Below, in pieces: positions 44,652-54,905 of a stretch of DNA of 64,000 nucleotides. This DNA comes from Flavivirga sp. 57AJ16. Its GTDB lineage: Bacteria > Bacteroidota > Bacteroidia > Flavobacteriales > Flavobacteriaceae. A program made the translations under genes and the position numbers. How positions within the stretch are numbered: the first letter of the stretch is position 1; the number at the start of each line of letters is the position of its first letter. The notes below the pieces were generated by a model that saw only the letters and a list, made by a program, of their open reading frames with translations, ran no database searches and was not told the origin of the DNA. The stretch spans positions 62,001-126,000 of the forward strand of contig NZ_JAQZAT010000001.1 in the NCBI RefSeq assembly GCF_028736925.1, in the 5' to 3' direction.

Positions 44652-44746
44652 CTTCTGCCAAGAGAAGCTGTAAAAAGGCTTCTAAAAGTGCAAAAACATT
44701 ATATTTCAAAAAAAAACGAGACAAACTTTGGGTATTAAAGTTAAGC

Positions 44747-44778
44747 AGACCTGACAGGTTTTAAAACCTGTCAGGTCT
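44747..44778. repeat. Perfect 32-bp palindrome (AGACCTGACAGGTTTT type)
   Basis: AGACCTGACAGGTTTT is followed directly by its exact complement. It may act as a terminator for the Nfu gene, but there is no clear T-run. This palindrome type is dispersed in many flavobacterial genomes. Confidence 0.8.
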
Positions 44779-44910
44779 AAAATTTATGTCATTTTATCTT
44801 GATTCAACTATAAATCTGAAGTAATTTAAGCCCACATCCATTTTTTAAAGCATTGGATGACACTTTTTAGCTACCCGCTTTTTATGCCTAAATTTCGCTA
44901 ACTTTGATAA

Positions 44911-47022
44911 ATGAAGCATTTACAACTATTCTTATTGATTCCTCTAATAGTAAGTTGCAAAGGTGAGAACTCAAAATCTATGGAACATACATATACCAAC
45001 GACCTCATACATGAAACAAGTCCGTACCTATTACAACATGCCCACAACCCGGTAAACTGGAAGGCTTGGAATGAAAATACGCTGGCGAGGGCCAAAACTG
45101 AAAACAAATTGTTATTAATTAGTGTAGGCTATGCTGCTTGCCATTGGTGCCATGTTATGGAGCATGAAAGCTTTGAAGATAGTTTGGTCGCCCAAGTAAT
45201 GAACAAAAACTTTATTAACGTAAAAGTAGACAGGGAAGAACGCCCCGATGTCGATCTGGTATATATGAATGCTGTTCAACTTATGACGGGAAGAGGCGGT
45301 TGGCCTTTAAATGCTATTGCATTACCAGATGGAAGGCCTATTTGGGGAGACACCTATGTTCCTAAAGAACAATGGGTAAGTGCCTTAGAACAAATTTCGA
45401 AATTATATGTTGAGAAACCAGGAAAGCTTTATGAATATGCCGATAAATTAGAGCAAGGACTAAAGACTTTAGATATTGTAACCTTAAACACGGACGAACC
45501 TGTTTTTGAGAGTGATTACATAAATAATGCTATTAAAACATGGTCTGTGCAGTTTGACCATACTCAAGGCGGTATGAATAGCGCTCCTAAATTCATGATG
45601 CCCAATAACTATCATTTTTTATTAAGGCATGCCTATCAAACAAATGATAAAAAACTACAGGACTATGTTAATTTAACGCTCAAAAAAATGGCCTACGGCG
45701 GTGTTTTTGATCAAATTGGCGGTGGCTTTTCAAGGTACTCGGTAGATGCTAAATGGCATGTCCCCCATTTTGAAAAAATGCTTTACGATAACGGACAATT
45801 GGTAAGTCTGTACTCTGATGCTTATCTCATTACCAAAAACGAACTGTATAAAGATATTGTTACAGAGACTTTAGAATATATAAAGCGAGAAATGACCACC
45901 GAAAATGGGGCTTTTTATTCGTCATTGGATGCCGACAGCAATACCCCAGAAGGTGACCTGGAAGAAGGCGCCTTTTACGTGTGGCAAAAGGATAGCTTAA
46001 AGACGGTTCTAAAAGATGATTATGAATTATTTTCTGATTATTATAACGTTAATAATTATGGTCTTTGGGAACATGGTAATTATGTTTTAATTAGAAAGGA
46101 TGATGATGAGAAAATCATCAAAAAACACGATTTGACCAAAGATCTTTTAGCTGAAAAGAAAAAACATTGGAAAGAAACTTTAACAGCTATTCGTGATAAA
46201 CGTTCAAAACCACGTTTAGATGATAAAACACTCACCTCTTGGAATGCTTTGATGCTCAAGGGCTATATTGATGCCTATCGTGTTTTTGGAAATGCCTCTT
46301 ATTTAGCTTCCGCCGAAAAAAATGCCCATTTTATAATTAACAATCAATTGCGGGAAGATGGCGGTTTAGATCACAATTACAAAAACGGAAAAAGTAATAT
46401 TAATGGCTATTTAGAAGATTATGCTACGACCATAGATGCTTTTTTAGCGCTTTATGAAAATACATTAAACGAAACATGGCTCACTACTGCCAGGGATTTA
46501 ACCAATTATACTTTTGATCATTTTTTTGATGAGGGAAGTAAAATGTTTTATTTCACATCTGATGAAGACGACTCCTTAGTCTCAAAAAGCATTGAATATA
46601 GGGATAATGTGATTCCTGCAAGTAATTCCATTATGGCAAAGAACCTCTTTAAACTATCTCATTATTTTGACAATACACACTATGGTAAAACCGCTATAAG
46701 CATGTTAAATAATGTAAAACCGGAAATGCAGGAATACCCCTCGGGCTATTCAAACTGGTTTGACCTAATGCTAAACTATACGAATCCCTATTATGAAGTT
46801 GCCGTTGTTGGAAAAGATGCAAAAAATAAAATTGCCGAGTTAAACAAAACGTACATTCCCAATAAAATTATTGCAGGAAGTACATCTAATAATAATAATA
46901 ATTTACCTTTATTGGAAAATAGATACACCCCAGACAACACCCTTATTTATGTTTGTGTAAACAAAGCTTGTAAACTGCCCGTATCTGAAGTCGATAAAGC
47001 CATAACACTATTAAAAGAATGA
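44911..47022 (+). CDS. DUF255 thioredoxin-domain lipoprotein (YyaL/SSP411-like)
   Basis: This 703-residue protein begins with a lipoprotein signal ([12 protein letters not shown]). Residues 30-170 form a thioredoxin-like DUF255 domain with CHWC at 77-80 ([17 protein letters not shown]) and [12 protein letters not shown]. The rest is an alpha/alpha six-barrel similar to glycosyl-hydrolase-like folds ([51 protein letters not shown]). Function in bacteria is unknown. A TAACTTTG box lies only 4 nt before the ATG, so the mRNA could be leaderless or the box is fortuitous. It overlaps the next gene by 4 bp (ATGA). Confidence 0.9.
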   Translation: MKHLQLFLLIPLIVSCKGENSKSMEHTYTNDLIHETSPYLLQHAHNPVNWKAWNENTLARAKTENKLLLISVGYAACHWCHVMEHESFEDSLVAQVMNKNFINVKVDREERPDVDLVYMNAVQLMTGRGGWPLNAIALPDGRPIWGDTYVPKEQWVSALEQISKLYVEKPGKLYEYADKLEQGLKTLDIVTLNTDEPVFESDYINNAIKTWSVQFDHTQGGMNSAPKFMMPNNYHFLLRHAYQTNDKKLQDYVNLTLKKMAYGGVFDQIGGGFSRYSVDAKWHVPHFEKMLYDNGQLVSLYSDAYLITKNELYKDIVTETLEYIKREMTTENGAFYSSLDADSNTPEGDLEEGAFYVWQKDSLKTVLKDDYELFSDYYNVNNYGLWEHGNYVLIRKDDDEKIIKKHDLTKDLLAEKKKHWKETLTAIRDKRSKPRLDDKTLTSWNALMLKGYIDAYRVFGNASYLASAEKNAHFIINNQLREDGGLDHNYKNGKSNINGYLEDYATTIDAFLALYENTLNETWLTTARDLTNYTFDHFFDEGSKMFYFTSDEDDSLVSKSIEYRDNVIPASNSIMAKNLFKLSHYFDNTHYGKTAISMLNNVKPEMQEYPSGYSNWFDLMLNYTNPYYEVAVVGKDAKNKIAELNKTYIPNKIIAGSTSNNNNNLPLLENRYTPDNTLIYVCVNKACKLPVSEVDKAITLLKE

Positions 47023-47375
47023 CTTTTTTAACGATCTTATTAATCGCCATAGTAGCTTTTGAGCATGTCTATTTTCTTGTTTTGGAAATGTTTTTATGGA
47101 CCAGACCAAAAGGCATAAAGACCTTCGGGTTAAAATCTAAGGCATTTGCCGAAGAAACCAGGGTACTGGCTGCAAATCAAGGATTGTATAACGGTTTTTT
47201 GGCAGCAGGGCTCATTTTTTCGATCATAGAAAAAGATACAGCACTTGCCATTTTTTTTCTTATTTGTGTGACTATTGCAGGAATCTATGGGTCTTACTCT
47301 ACAAAGAAAATAAAACTATTTTATATTCAAACTACCCCAGCACTACTTGCCTTAATAAGCTTGTTTTTCCAATAA
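47019..47375 (+). CDS. DUF1304 membrane protein
   Basis: This 118-residue protein has four hydrophobic helices. The family signature lies at the N-terminus: [20 protein letters not shown], then [17 protein letters not shown]. Function unknown. ATGA overlap with the DUF255 gene implies translational coupling. Confidence 0.9.
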   Translation: MTFLTILLIAIVAFEHVYFLVLEMFLWTRPKGIKTFGLKSKAFAEETRVLAANQGLYNGFLAAGLIFSIIEKDTALAIFFLICVTIAGIYGSYSTKKIKLFYIQTTPALLALISLFFQ

Positions 47376-47435
47376 GGGAATATATAAGGATTTTATAGTT
47401 TTAATTTTATAATAACGATTAACTTTTTAAAAATT

Positions 47436-48251
47436 ATGAATTTAGAAAACATTGATGTAGAAAAATGGCTTGATTTAGCTTTGCACTATGGCCTTAATAT
47501 TTTAGGTGCCATTATTATATGGATCGTTGGCTCATGGGTCATCAAAAAACTTTTAAAAGGCACTAAAAAAGTCATGTCAAAACAAAGTTATGATGAAAGC
47601 CTTCAAAAGTTTTTATTAAACCTATTAGGATGGGTCTTAAAAATCATTTTAATTATTGTAGTACTTGGTACGGTAGGCGTGGAAACCACCTCGTTCGCTG
47701 CCATTATTGCTGCAGCTGGTTTAGCCATTGGCTTAGCTCTGCAAGGCTCTTTAGGGAATTTTGCCGGTGGGGTATTGATCATGATTTTCAAGCCTTTTAA
47801 AATTGGTGATTTAATTGAAGCCCAAGGAGCATTGGGTACCGTTAAGGAAATTGAGATTTTTACAACTAAGTTAACTGGTTTATCTAATAAAGAAATTATC
47901 ATTCCTAACGGTTCTTTATCCAATGGAAACATTGTAAATTACACAACCGAGGGGACTAGACGTGTCGATTTAATTTTTGGTGTTGGTTACGATTCTGATA
48001 TTAAAAAAACTAAAAATGTTCTCATGGAAGTTCTAAATGCCCATTCAAAAATATTAAAAGATCCAATGCCAACTGTAACTGTGATTGAATTAGCCGATAG
48101 CTCAATAAATTTTGCTGTAAGGCCCTGGTGCAAAACCGAACATTATTGGGACGTTTATTTTGATGTTACAGAACAGGTCAAAGAAGCGCTTGATGCTGCT
48201 GGTATAGAAATTCCTTATCCACATCAGGTTGAAATTAAGAAAAATGCTTAA
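47436..48251 (+). CDS. mscS: MscS-type mechanosensitive channel
   Basis: This 271-residue inner-membrane protein has three N-terminal helices and the pore-lining helix FAAIIAAAGLAIGLALQGSL, followed by NFAGGVLIMIFKPFKIGDLI, the beta domain (EAQGALGTVKEIEIFTTKL, IIIPNGSLSNGNIVNYT) and a C-terminal alpha-beta vestibule. It opens under membrane tension to release solutes during hypo-osmotic shock. Length matches small MscS channels. Its end overlaps tsaB on the other strand by 4 bp. Confidence 0.95.
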   Translation: MNLENIDVEKWLDLALHYGLNILGAIIIWIVGSWVIKKLLKGTKKVMSKQSYDESLQKFLLNLLGWVLKIILIIVVLGTVGVETTSFAAIIAAAGLAIGLALQGSLGNFAGGVLIMIFKPFKIGDLIEAQGALGTVKEIEIFTTKLTGLSNKEIIIPNGSLSNGNIVNYTTEGTRRVDLIFGVGYDSDIKKTKNVLMEVLNAHSKILKDPMPTVTVIELADSSINFAVRPWCKTEHYWDVYFDVTEQVKEALDAAGIEIPYPHQVEIKKNA

Positions 48252-48931
48252 ATCGTTTTTGGTTTAGGCTTTAAAGCCACAAAATCCTTTAAATAATAAG
48301 GTTCAAAATAAGCGACATCTTCTAGGTCGCTTATTTTATATTTATTATAGGCCAAATGGCCCATTTCATTTGCCGAAGGTAATTTATCATCTACAAAAAC
48401 AGCATTGGGGTGCTCGATTAATGTTTTTGCTTTTTCAACACCATTTCCAATAAAGTAAACGGTTCCCGCTTCTAAATAATCCTTAAAAGCGTTTTCATCC
48501 AAAATTTGTGCTTCGGTACTTCTTATTTGGTTATAATCGGCATCAAAAACTGCAGCATACACTTCCATTCTTCTGGCGTCTAACATAGAAACAATAACCC
48601 CATTATTACAAGTAACTTGATGCGCCAAAGCTTCTAAGGTAAACACAGAGATCAAAGGCTTGTCTAATGCAAAACAAAGCCCTTTAGCCGCCGAAACTCC
48701 AATTCGCAAACCCGTGTAAGATCCCGGGCCTTTACTTACTGCTATCGCATCTATAACCTCTGATGTTATTTTAGCCTCCTTTAAAACGGCATCAATATAA
48801 ATATGAAGTCTTTCGGCGTGCGAATAGTTTTTATCGTAATCTTCTTTTAAAACGACTGTTACTCCATCTTTTGAAAGTGATACCGAGCAGTTTGTTGTTG
48901 CTGTTTCTATATTTAGAATATATATACTCAT
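48248..48931 (-). CDS. tsaB: tRNA threonylcarbamoyladenosine biosynthesis protein TsaB
   Basis: TsaB partners with TsaD and TsaE to make t6A37 on ANN-reading tRNAs. The 227-residue actin-fold protein begins ILNIETATTNCSVSLSKDG and contains YSHAERLHIYI, SKGPGSYTGLRIGVSAAKGL and VSMLDARRMEVYA. Length is normal. It is convergent with mscS. Confidence 0.95.
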   Translation of the reverse strand: MSIYILNIETATTNCSVSLSKDGVTVVLKEDYDKNYSHAERLHIYIDAVLKEAKITSEVIDAIAVSKGPGSYTGLRIGVSAAKGLCFALDKPLISVFTLEALAHQVTCNNGVIVSMLDARRMEVYAAVFDADYNQIRSTEAQILDENAFKDYLEAGTVYFIGNGVEKAKTLIEHPNAVFVDDKLPSANEMGHLAYNKYKISDLEDVAYFEPYYLKDFVALKPKPKTI

Positions 48932-48982
48932 TTTGTTTTTTAGATTGAAAAATACTTGGGCTTTCTAAAAAATTCACTTGGA

Positions 48983-49118
48983 TGTCATTGCGAAGCCTGC
49001 CTGTTGGCAGACAGGGAGGAACGACTGTGGCAATCTGTTTACTTATAAGCCTAAAACTTAATTACAATAAAGCATAAACAGATTCTCACGTCGCACTTGC
49101 GTGCTCCTCAGAATGACA
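48983..49118. repeat. 136-bp palindromic element with a nested CCTGCC repeat
   Basis: The left end TGTCATTGCGAAG and the complement of the right end TGTCATTCTGAGGAGCACG are related inverted arms, running inward to CAATCTGTTTA and its counterpart AATCTGTTTATG. Inside the left arm, CCTGCCTGTTGGCAGACAGG (48996-49015) splits what reads as GTCATTGCGA..GGAACGA. It lies between tsaB and tolC and has no gene. Confidence 0.65.
48996..49015. repeat. CCTGCC-type palindrome nested in another repeat
   Basis: CCTGCCTGTTGGCAGACAGG, 20 bp, is the same length as the copy inside the tRNA-Gly remnant at 743-762 and has the same layout. Confidence 0.75.
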
Positions 49119-49160
49119 GAAAAATCAATCTTTTTAGACCTCAACTATTTTTCAATTAAT

Positions 49161-49180
49161 GAAGTGGTTTAAACCACTTC
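49161..49180. repeat. Perfect 20-bp palindrome at the tolC stop codon
   Basis: GAAGTGGTTTAAACCACTTC is self-complementary and includes the first two bases of the TGA stop of tolC. It may form a 3' mRNA hairpin. Confidence 0.75.
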
Positions 49181-50519
49181 AATTAGTTAAAGATTTTCCC
49201 ATGTAAAAGTCTAAAACTTTTGTCTTAAAAACAAAATCATACTTCGCATTTATTAAAGATGATTGAGAATTAATTAATTGTACCCGGGCTTGCTCTAAAT
49301 CGAAAGAGGTCATACTTCCAATATCATAGCGTTCTTTAGAGTTCTCAAAGGCCAATTCTTGTGACTCTAAAGATCTTTTTGCAGCTATATAGGCTTTTAA
49401 TGCAGCCTGTGCATCTGTATAAGCTCTTTGTATATTAGATTCTAAATCTAACTTGGCTTGGTCTAAACTAAGCTTGCTATTGGCTTCTCTAATTTTCGAT
49501 TTAGCTACTGCCGTTTTATTCTGAAATCTGGAAAAAATAGGAATTCCAATACTTAGGTTAAAACTATGGCCCTTATTATCATTTAGTTGTTCTAAAAAGG
49601 CCTGCTCATTATCTATTAAATTAGAGTAAAAAGCATTGGTGCCCAAACCATAGCTAAACGATACATTTGGGAGGTAGCCACTTTTAGAAATCTCTGTACT
49701 TACTTGAGCATTTTCAATGTTCTTTTTAGCTATTTTAATTTCATTTCTATTTTCTAAAGCATAGTTTAAAATAGGCGTGACATTATTATATAACATCGCT
49801 TCCGATGGTGTGTCAACATCTATAATTTGAACATTAAATCCATTAAAAGGAACCTGTAATAACTGTGATAATGAAAGTAATGCCAAATTAAAATTGTTTT
49901 CGGCTATGGTTACTTGCTGTGAATCTCTGCTTAAAGTAGCTTCGGCATCAAATATATTAACCCTAGGCTGCACCCCGGCATCCACTAAATCCTTAACTTG
50001 TTGTAATTGTTTTTCAGAAAAATCATTTTGTGCTTGCGCGGTCTCTAAATTCTCTTTGTTAAATAAAACATTTAAATAAGCATTCACTACGTTTAAAGAA
50101 ATATCATCTTTAATACGCGCAAGTTCCAATTGATTAACCTCTAAATTTAATTGTGATTGTTTATAGGTATTAATATTTCTAAAACCATTGAAAACACTTT
50201 GGGACACACTTAGCCCCAAACTTGTAGAATGGCTTGTTCTATTTGCAAAAATTCCTTGAGCGACCAAACTTGTACCTAGACTTAACCCTTGTGATGCACT
50301 GGCACTTACAGATGGTAAAAAATTACCTTTAGCAGCAATAATATCCTGTTCATTAATTAATAACGCGTTTTCTGATTGTTTTACCGTAATATTATGCTCC
50401 AAGGCATAGTTAACACATTCTTGAAGTGTCCATTTCTTGTCTTGTGCAAGAGATGACATTGCAAAAAATAGGGCACATACCATTAAACCATGTTTTATAT
50501 ACGCTTTCAAATTAATCAT
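49179..50519 (-). CDS. tolC: TolC-family outer-membrane efflux protein
   Basis: This 446-residue protein has a signal peptide (MVCALFFAMSSLAQDKKW) and the OEP fold of two helical/barrel repeats (for example QSVFNGFRNINTYKQSQLNL and IFSRFQNKTAVAKSKIREAN). It forms the outer-membrane duct of the exporter encoded upstream. The ATG at 50519 is chosen because it overlaps the adaptor stop by 8 bp; a longer frame runs 18 codons further into the adaptor gene and is rejected. It is the last gene of the five-gene operon. Confidence 0.92.
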   Translation of the reverse strand: MINLKAYIKHGLMVCALFFAMSSLAQDKKWTLQECVNYALEHNITVKQSENALLINEQDIIAAKGNFLPSVSASASQGLSLGTSLVAQGIFANRTSHSTSLGLSVSQSVFNGFRNINTYKQSQLNLEVNQLELARIKDDISLNVVNAYLNVLFNKENLETAQAQNDFSEKQLQQVKDLVDAGVQPRVNIFDAEATLSRDSQQVTIAENNFNLALLSLSQLLQVPFNGFNVQIIDVDTPSEAMLYNNVTPILNYALENRNEIKIAKKNIENAQVSTEISKSGYLPNVSFSYGLGTNAFYSNLIDNEQAFLEQLNDNKGHSFNLSIGIPIFSRFQNKTAVAKSKIREANSKLSLDQAKLDLESNIQRAYTDAQAALKAYIAAKRSLESQELAFENSKERYDIGSMTSFDLEQARVQLINSQSSLINAKYDFVFKTKVLDFYMGKSLTN

Positions 50520-51630
50520 TATCTTCATCTTCATTATCTTTTGATGCTTTATTCCACACTTTAATTTGGTCATCTTCTTTTACGCCTTCTGTAATCTCAA
50601 CATTAATCCCATCGGAGAGTCCTAGTTTAACATCTTCTTTTTTAAATTTATTATCTCCATTCAATATTTCGACAAAAGGCTTTTCTGTAATTCTGTTATA
50701 TTGAAGCAATGCTTCTCTAATAGCTAAAACACTATCCTTGCTTTCAATATCTATTTCTGCATTGGCACTATAACCAGCTCTTACGTTTGTAGTTGAATCT
50801 ATCGTAACATTTGCTTTGATCGTAAATTGAACCGCGCCATTTTCTTCTATGCCTTTTGGAGCTACAAAAGTTAACCTGGCCGGGAACTCCTTATCATTAA
50901 TAGCGCCTAGTATCACTTTTATTTCTTTACCTTCTTCCAATTTCCCAACTTCTGCTTCATCCACTTTGCCTTCAAAAATCATAAGGCTCATATCCGCAAT
51001 CGTTGCAATCGTTGTTCCATCATTAAAATTATTACTCTGTATGACTTGATCGCCTTCCCGAACAGGAATTTCCAAAATAGTTCCTGCTATTTGGGCTATA
51101 ATATTGGTATTTGCCGAATTACCTCCAGAAATAGATCCCTTCTTAATAATTTGGTAATCGTTTTGCGCTTGCGCCAATGATTCTTTCGCCTGATTGTATG
51201 ACAACTCACTGTTCTCAAAATCCTGAATAGAAATAACACCTTTATCAAATAAGGTCTTATTTCTATCATATAGCACTTTGGCATTATCAAAAGATAATCT
51301 TGCCGTTGCTATTCTGCTTTTTGCACTTACTAAACTTTGCTCGTTAGGTACCACTCTAATCTTAGCAATTAAGTCTCCTTTTTTAACAAGGTCTCCTTCT
51401 TCAACAAGGATTTTATCTACTATTCCAGAAATTTGTGGTTTTAACTCAATTTCTTCTTCAGGATTTAGTTTACCCGTTGCTACCGCTTTTGTATTTATGG
51501 AAGTATAAAAAGGCGTTTCTACTTTATAATCTACAACATCCTTTGAGTTTGCATCTTTAAAGTATTTTAATACCCATACTAATAGTATGATGGCTACTAT
51601 TATTAAAATAATTTTTACTGTTTTATTCAT
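50512..51630 (-). CDS. macA: Membrane-fusion (HlyD/MacA-type) adaptor
   Basis: This 372-residue protein has an N-terminal membrane helix (IILIIVAIILLVWVLKYF), lipoyl-like halves (TGKLNPEEEIELKPQISGIV, VEEGDLVKKGDLIAKI and LEIPVREGDQVIQ), a coiled-coil hairpin between them and beta-barrel/MP domains (VTIDSTTNVRAGYSANAEID). It links the inner-membrane ABC permeases to TolC across the periplasm. Its position between permease and TolC genes supports the MacA-type role. Confidence 0.93.
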   Translation of the reverse strand: MNKTVKIILIIVAIILLVWVLKYFKDANSKDVVDYKVETPFYTSINTKAVATGKLNPEEEIELKPQISGIVDKILVEEGDLVKKGDLIAKIRVVPNEQSLVSAKSRIATARLSFDNAKVLYDRNKTLFDKGVISIQDFENSELSYNQAKESLAQAQNDYQIIKKGSISGGNSANTNIIAQIAGTILEIPVREGDQVIQSNNFNDGTTIATIADMSLMIFEGKVDEAEVGKLEEGKEIKVILGAINDKEFPARLTFVAPKGIEENGAVQFTIKANVTIDSTTNVRAGYSANAEIDIESKDSVLAIREALLQYNRITEKPFVEILNGDNKFKKEDVKLGLSDGINVEITEGVKEDDQIKVWNKASKDNEDEDND

Positions 51631-51644
51631 TGTTTTTCGATTGT

Positions 51645-52889
51645 TTATTCTTCTCTTAATGCTTCTATTGGTTTTATACTTGTGGCTTTAAATGCCGGAA
51701 TTAATCCTATTAAAGTTCCTAATATCACTAATATGACCAATGCTACAAATACAACGGCTATAGATACGGACGCGTTGACTATGGCTGCTTCATCCCCTTG
51801 ACCAAAAGCAGCATCCAGACCTATTAAAATCCATCCACCTGTTATGATCCCAAATACCCCGGCAACTAATGTTAAGAAAACAGCTTCAACAACTATTTGC
51901 CTTTTAATTTCAAAGGGGGTCGCTCCTAAAGCACGGCGTACACCAATTTCTTTGGTTCGTTCCTTTACGGTAATAAGCAAAATATTACCTATAGCAAATA
52001 CACCTGCTATTAAGGTCGCAATACCAACAAACCAAGTTAAAAATTGCATGCCTACTAAAAATCCCGTTACTTTAGAAAACTCTTTCCCTAAATTAAAACT
52101 ACCTAAAGCACGATTATCTTTTGGATGAATTTTATTCAAATTCTTAAGCAATAATTTAGCGTCGGCCTCAATTTGTTTAATATCGTATTCTGGTTTTCCT
52201 GTTATCATCATCCAACCTATCTCATCGCCTCTATTATATATTTGTTGAAATGTCGTAAATGGGATATGCATATCTGTTGGTGGCCCCATATTTACATCGC
52301 CATTTTTAAATATGCCAATAACTTTAAAGCTCATACCATTAATTTGCACGTATTCCCCAATAGCATTTTCATCTTTTTTAAATAATTGCTTGTAGGTTTC
52401 TTCTGATAATAGTGTTACTTTTTTATTAAAATCAATATCATTTTGATTAATAAATCTTCCATGAATTAGCTTTTTCTTTTGCACTTGATCCAACAAAGGG
52501 TAATCACCTGCCATTTGGAAACTCCCCGAAAGAAAATCTCTAACAACTGTGGCTTGATTTTGACTTCGTGGAACAACAAACTCTATCCCTTCAACGTTTT
52601 TTTCTATTTTTTTTGCATCTGCTAATGACAGTCTCACCTGCCTGCCTTCTTGAAATCCTTTAAATGGCTTACTTGTACTTTCCCCCCAAACAAAAACACT
52701 ATTGGTCGCAAAATCACCAAATAAGCGATTAAATGAGTTTTCTAATCCTCTAGCCGATCCTAATAATCCTATTAATAATAAAATGCCCCACCAAACACCA
52801 ACCATCGTTAGAATAGACCTTAGTTTATTTTTACTAAAGCTATCATAAACTTCTTGCCAGGTATCTCTATCGAATAAAAACTTAAACAT
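51645..52889 (-). CDS. MacB-type ABC transporter permease (second)
   Basis: This 414-residue protein has the MacB/FtsX plan: one N-terminal helix (LTMVGVWWGILLLIGLLGS), a large periplasmic domain (about 50-280) and three C-terminal helices with VKERTKEIGVRRALGATPFE at the cytoplasmic coupling loop and FKATSIKPIEALREE at the end. It is paired with the permease encoded just upstream (1 bp apart) and with the ATPase. A substrate cannot be assigned. Confidence 0.94.
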   Translation of the reverse strand: MFKFLFDRDTWQEVYDSFSKNKLRSILTMVGVWWGILLLIGLLGSARGLENSFNRLFGDFATNSVFVWGESTSKPFKGFQEGRQVRLSLADAKKIEKNVEGIEFVVPRSQNQATVVRDFLSGSFQMAGDYPLLDQVQKKKLIHGRFINQNDIDFNKKVTLLSEETYKQLFKKDENAIGEYVQINGMSFKVIGIFKNGDVNMGPPTDMHIPFTTFQQIYNRGDEIGWMMITGKPEYDIKQIEADAKLLLKNLNKIHPKDNRALGSFNLGKEFSKVTGFLVGMQFLTWFVGIATLIAGVFAIGNILLITVKERTKEIGVRRALGATPFEIKRQIVVEAVFLTLVAGVFGIITGGWILIGLDAAFGQGDEAAIVNASVSIAVVFVALVILVILGTLIGLIPAFKATSIKPIEALREE

Positions 52890-52890
52890 A

Positions 52891-54120
52891 TTAATCGTTT
52901 CTTAATGCTACAATAGGTTTTATTTTTGATGCTTTTTTTGCTGGTAAATATCCAGCAATGGCTCCTGCAAGTATAAGTGTGACTGTGGCACCGATTACCA
53001 AGCTATTACTCACGCCCGGGTCTTTTATAAAATATGCTTTTAGATCAGGTCCAACCAACTCCAACACCCCTACTCCCAGTAACAGCCCAACATATCCTGC
53101 AATAGCTGTGATTAAGATAGATTCGATTAAAATTATGGACACAATCGATCTGGGAGACGCTCCCAGTGCTTTACGAATCCCTATTTCTTTGGTACGCTCT
53201 TTTACAATAAAAATCATAATATTACTAACCCCAACTATTCCGGCCATAAGTGTTCCGAAACCAATAACCAAAATAATAACGCTTAGCCCAAAAGTCATTT
53301 GCCCAACAGCTTTTGTTCCCTCGGCCATATTACGAACCCTTATAGCTCGTTGATCGTCTCTGGCCACAGAAAAACGCTCCTTCATTTTTTTAGTAATTAG
53401 ATGACCAAAAGATAATGCTTCATCATAATTCATTTCTGGGTTATAGGTTAAATTTATTTGATCTATATAATCATTATTTCCATAAATATGCTGTGCTGTA
53501 GAAATTGGCATATAAATTAAACGTTCTTCATTATCGCCACCATCATCCGTAAAAACACCAACAACTTTATATTGAATACCACTAAGGTTTATATATTTAC
53601 CCAAGGCGGTTGTTTTTACAAACAGATCCTCATCTACCAACCTACCTATAACAACCACTTTGGTTCTATTTTGTATGTCATTTTGGTTAATGTACCGACC
53701 TTCTTTTATTATTGTTTTTTCTAAAAACTGATGGTCCGGATGAACGGCTCTTAAATTGTAGTTACCTTGTTCGTTCCTAAACGATGCCTGTGCATTTCTA
53801 TAAAGACGTGCGGTAATGAACTCTACTTTATTACCAAACTCCTCCTTTATATAATCAAAATCTTCATTTTTAAACCTAATCCATCTACCGGATTGCAGCC
53901 CTTTATGGGCTTGTGTTGTCTTTCCCGAATTTATAAAAATTGAATTTGTAGCATCATCTACAAAGGCCTCGGCAAATGTATTTTGTAAGCCATTGGCAAT
54001 ACCAAAAAGGATCGTGAATAATAATATCGCAAAAGCTACCGTAAAACCAGACAACAAACTTCGGGTCCTATTTTTATTTATACTTTGAAATATTTCCCGC
54101 CAAAGGTCTATATCAAACAT
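52891..54120 (-). CDS. MacB-type ABC transporter permease (first)
   Basis: This 409-residue protein has the same architecture as its neighbour: LLSGFTVAFAILLFTILFGI as first helix, a periplasmic domain and VKERTKEIGIRKALGASPRS with the final KKASKIKPIVALRND. Two different permeases imply a heterodimer. It overlaps the ATPase gene by 8 bp, consistent with coupled translation. Confidence 0.94.
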   Translation of the reverse strand: MFDIDLWREIFQSINKNRTRSLLSGFTVAFAILLFTILFGIANGLQNTFAEAFVDDATNSIFINSGKTTQAHKGLQSGRWIRFKNEDFDYIKEEFGNKVEFITARLYRNAQASFRNEQGNYNLRAVHPDHQFLEKTIIKEGRYINQNDIQNRTKVVVIGRLVDEDLFVKTTALGKYINLSGIQYKVVGVFTDDGGDNEERLIYMPISTAQHIYGNNDYIDQINLTYNPEMNYDEALSFGHLITKKMKERFSVARDDQRAIRVRNMAEGTKAVGQMTFGLSVIILVIGFGTLMAGIVGVSNIMIFIVKERTKEIGIRKALGASPRSIVSIILIESILITAIAGYVGLLLGVGVLELVGPDLKAYFIKDPGVSNSLVIGATVTLILAGAIAGYLPAKKASKIKPIVALRND

Positions 54121-54814
54121 ATTGTTCTGCTCTTACCTGTTCCACTTTTTTATCTTCCATAATAACACCATCACGCAAACGAACAATACGCTTGCACATA
54201 TTAGCAATGTCTTCCTCATGGGTTACCATTAAAATGGTTTTACCTTCGTCGTTTAATTGCTGAATAAACGCCATAATCTCATAAGAGGTTGTCGTATCTA
54301 ATGCCCCTGTTGGTTCATCTGCCAGTAACAGTTTAGGGTTTGCAGCTAAGGCTCTGGCTATGGCAACACGCTGGTTCTGCCCTCCAGAAAGTTCCTTAGG
54401 TAAATGATCTGCCCAATCTGCCAACCCAACTTTCCCTAAATGAAACAATGCTTTTTCCTGACGTTCTTTACGTTTCATCCCCTGATAGTATAAAGGCAAT
54501 GCTACATTCTCCAAAGCATTCTTATAATTGATAAGGTTAAAAGACTGAAAAATAAACCCTAAAAACTTGTTTCTATAAATGGCCGCTTTCTTTTCGGTAA
54601 GGTTTTTTATGGGCAGTCCGTCTAATATATAATCTCCGGAATCTGCTTCATCCAACATACCAATAATATTGAGTAACGTAGATTTACCTGAGCCCGAAGA
54701 CCCCATAATGGCTACCATTTCGCCTTCTTCAACTTTAAGGTCTATACCTTTTAAAACATGTAAACTGGAATCACCTATGGGATAGGATTTATGGAGCTGA
54801 TTTATTTTTAACAT
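54113..54814 (-). CDS. ABC transporter ATP-binding protein (MacB/LolD type)
   Basis: This 233-residue ATPase has Walker A GSSGSGKSTLLNIIG, the Q-loop FIFQSFNL, signature LSGGQNQRVAIARAL, Walker B LLLADEPTGALD and switch His in LMVTHEEDI. It energises the two adjacent permeases. It is the first gene of the operon (ATPase, two permeases, adaptor, TolC). I see no clear promoter within 90 bp upstream. Confidence 0.95.
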   Translation of the reverse strand: MLKINQLHKSYPIGDSSLHVLKGIDLKVEEGEMVAIMGSSGSGKSTLLNIIGMLDEADSGDYILDGLPIKNLTEKKAAIYRNKFLGFIFQSFNLINYKNALENVALPLYYQGMKRKERQEKALFHLGKVGLADWADHLPKELSGGQNQRVAIARALAANPKLLLADEPTGALDTTTSYEIMAFIQQLNDEGKTILMVTHEEDIANMCKRIVRLRDGVIMEDKKVEQVRAEQYV

Positions 54815-54905
54815 TTCTTAACTGTTAGAGTTGGGAGCCTTTAAGCTTTACAATAAGACTATTAACACAAAGAAATGTTACAAAAATTGTTCCTAAAAAT
54901 TTTTA

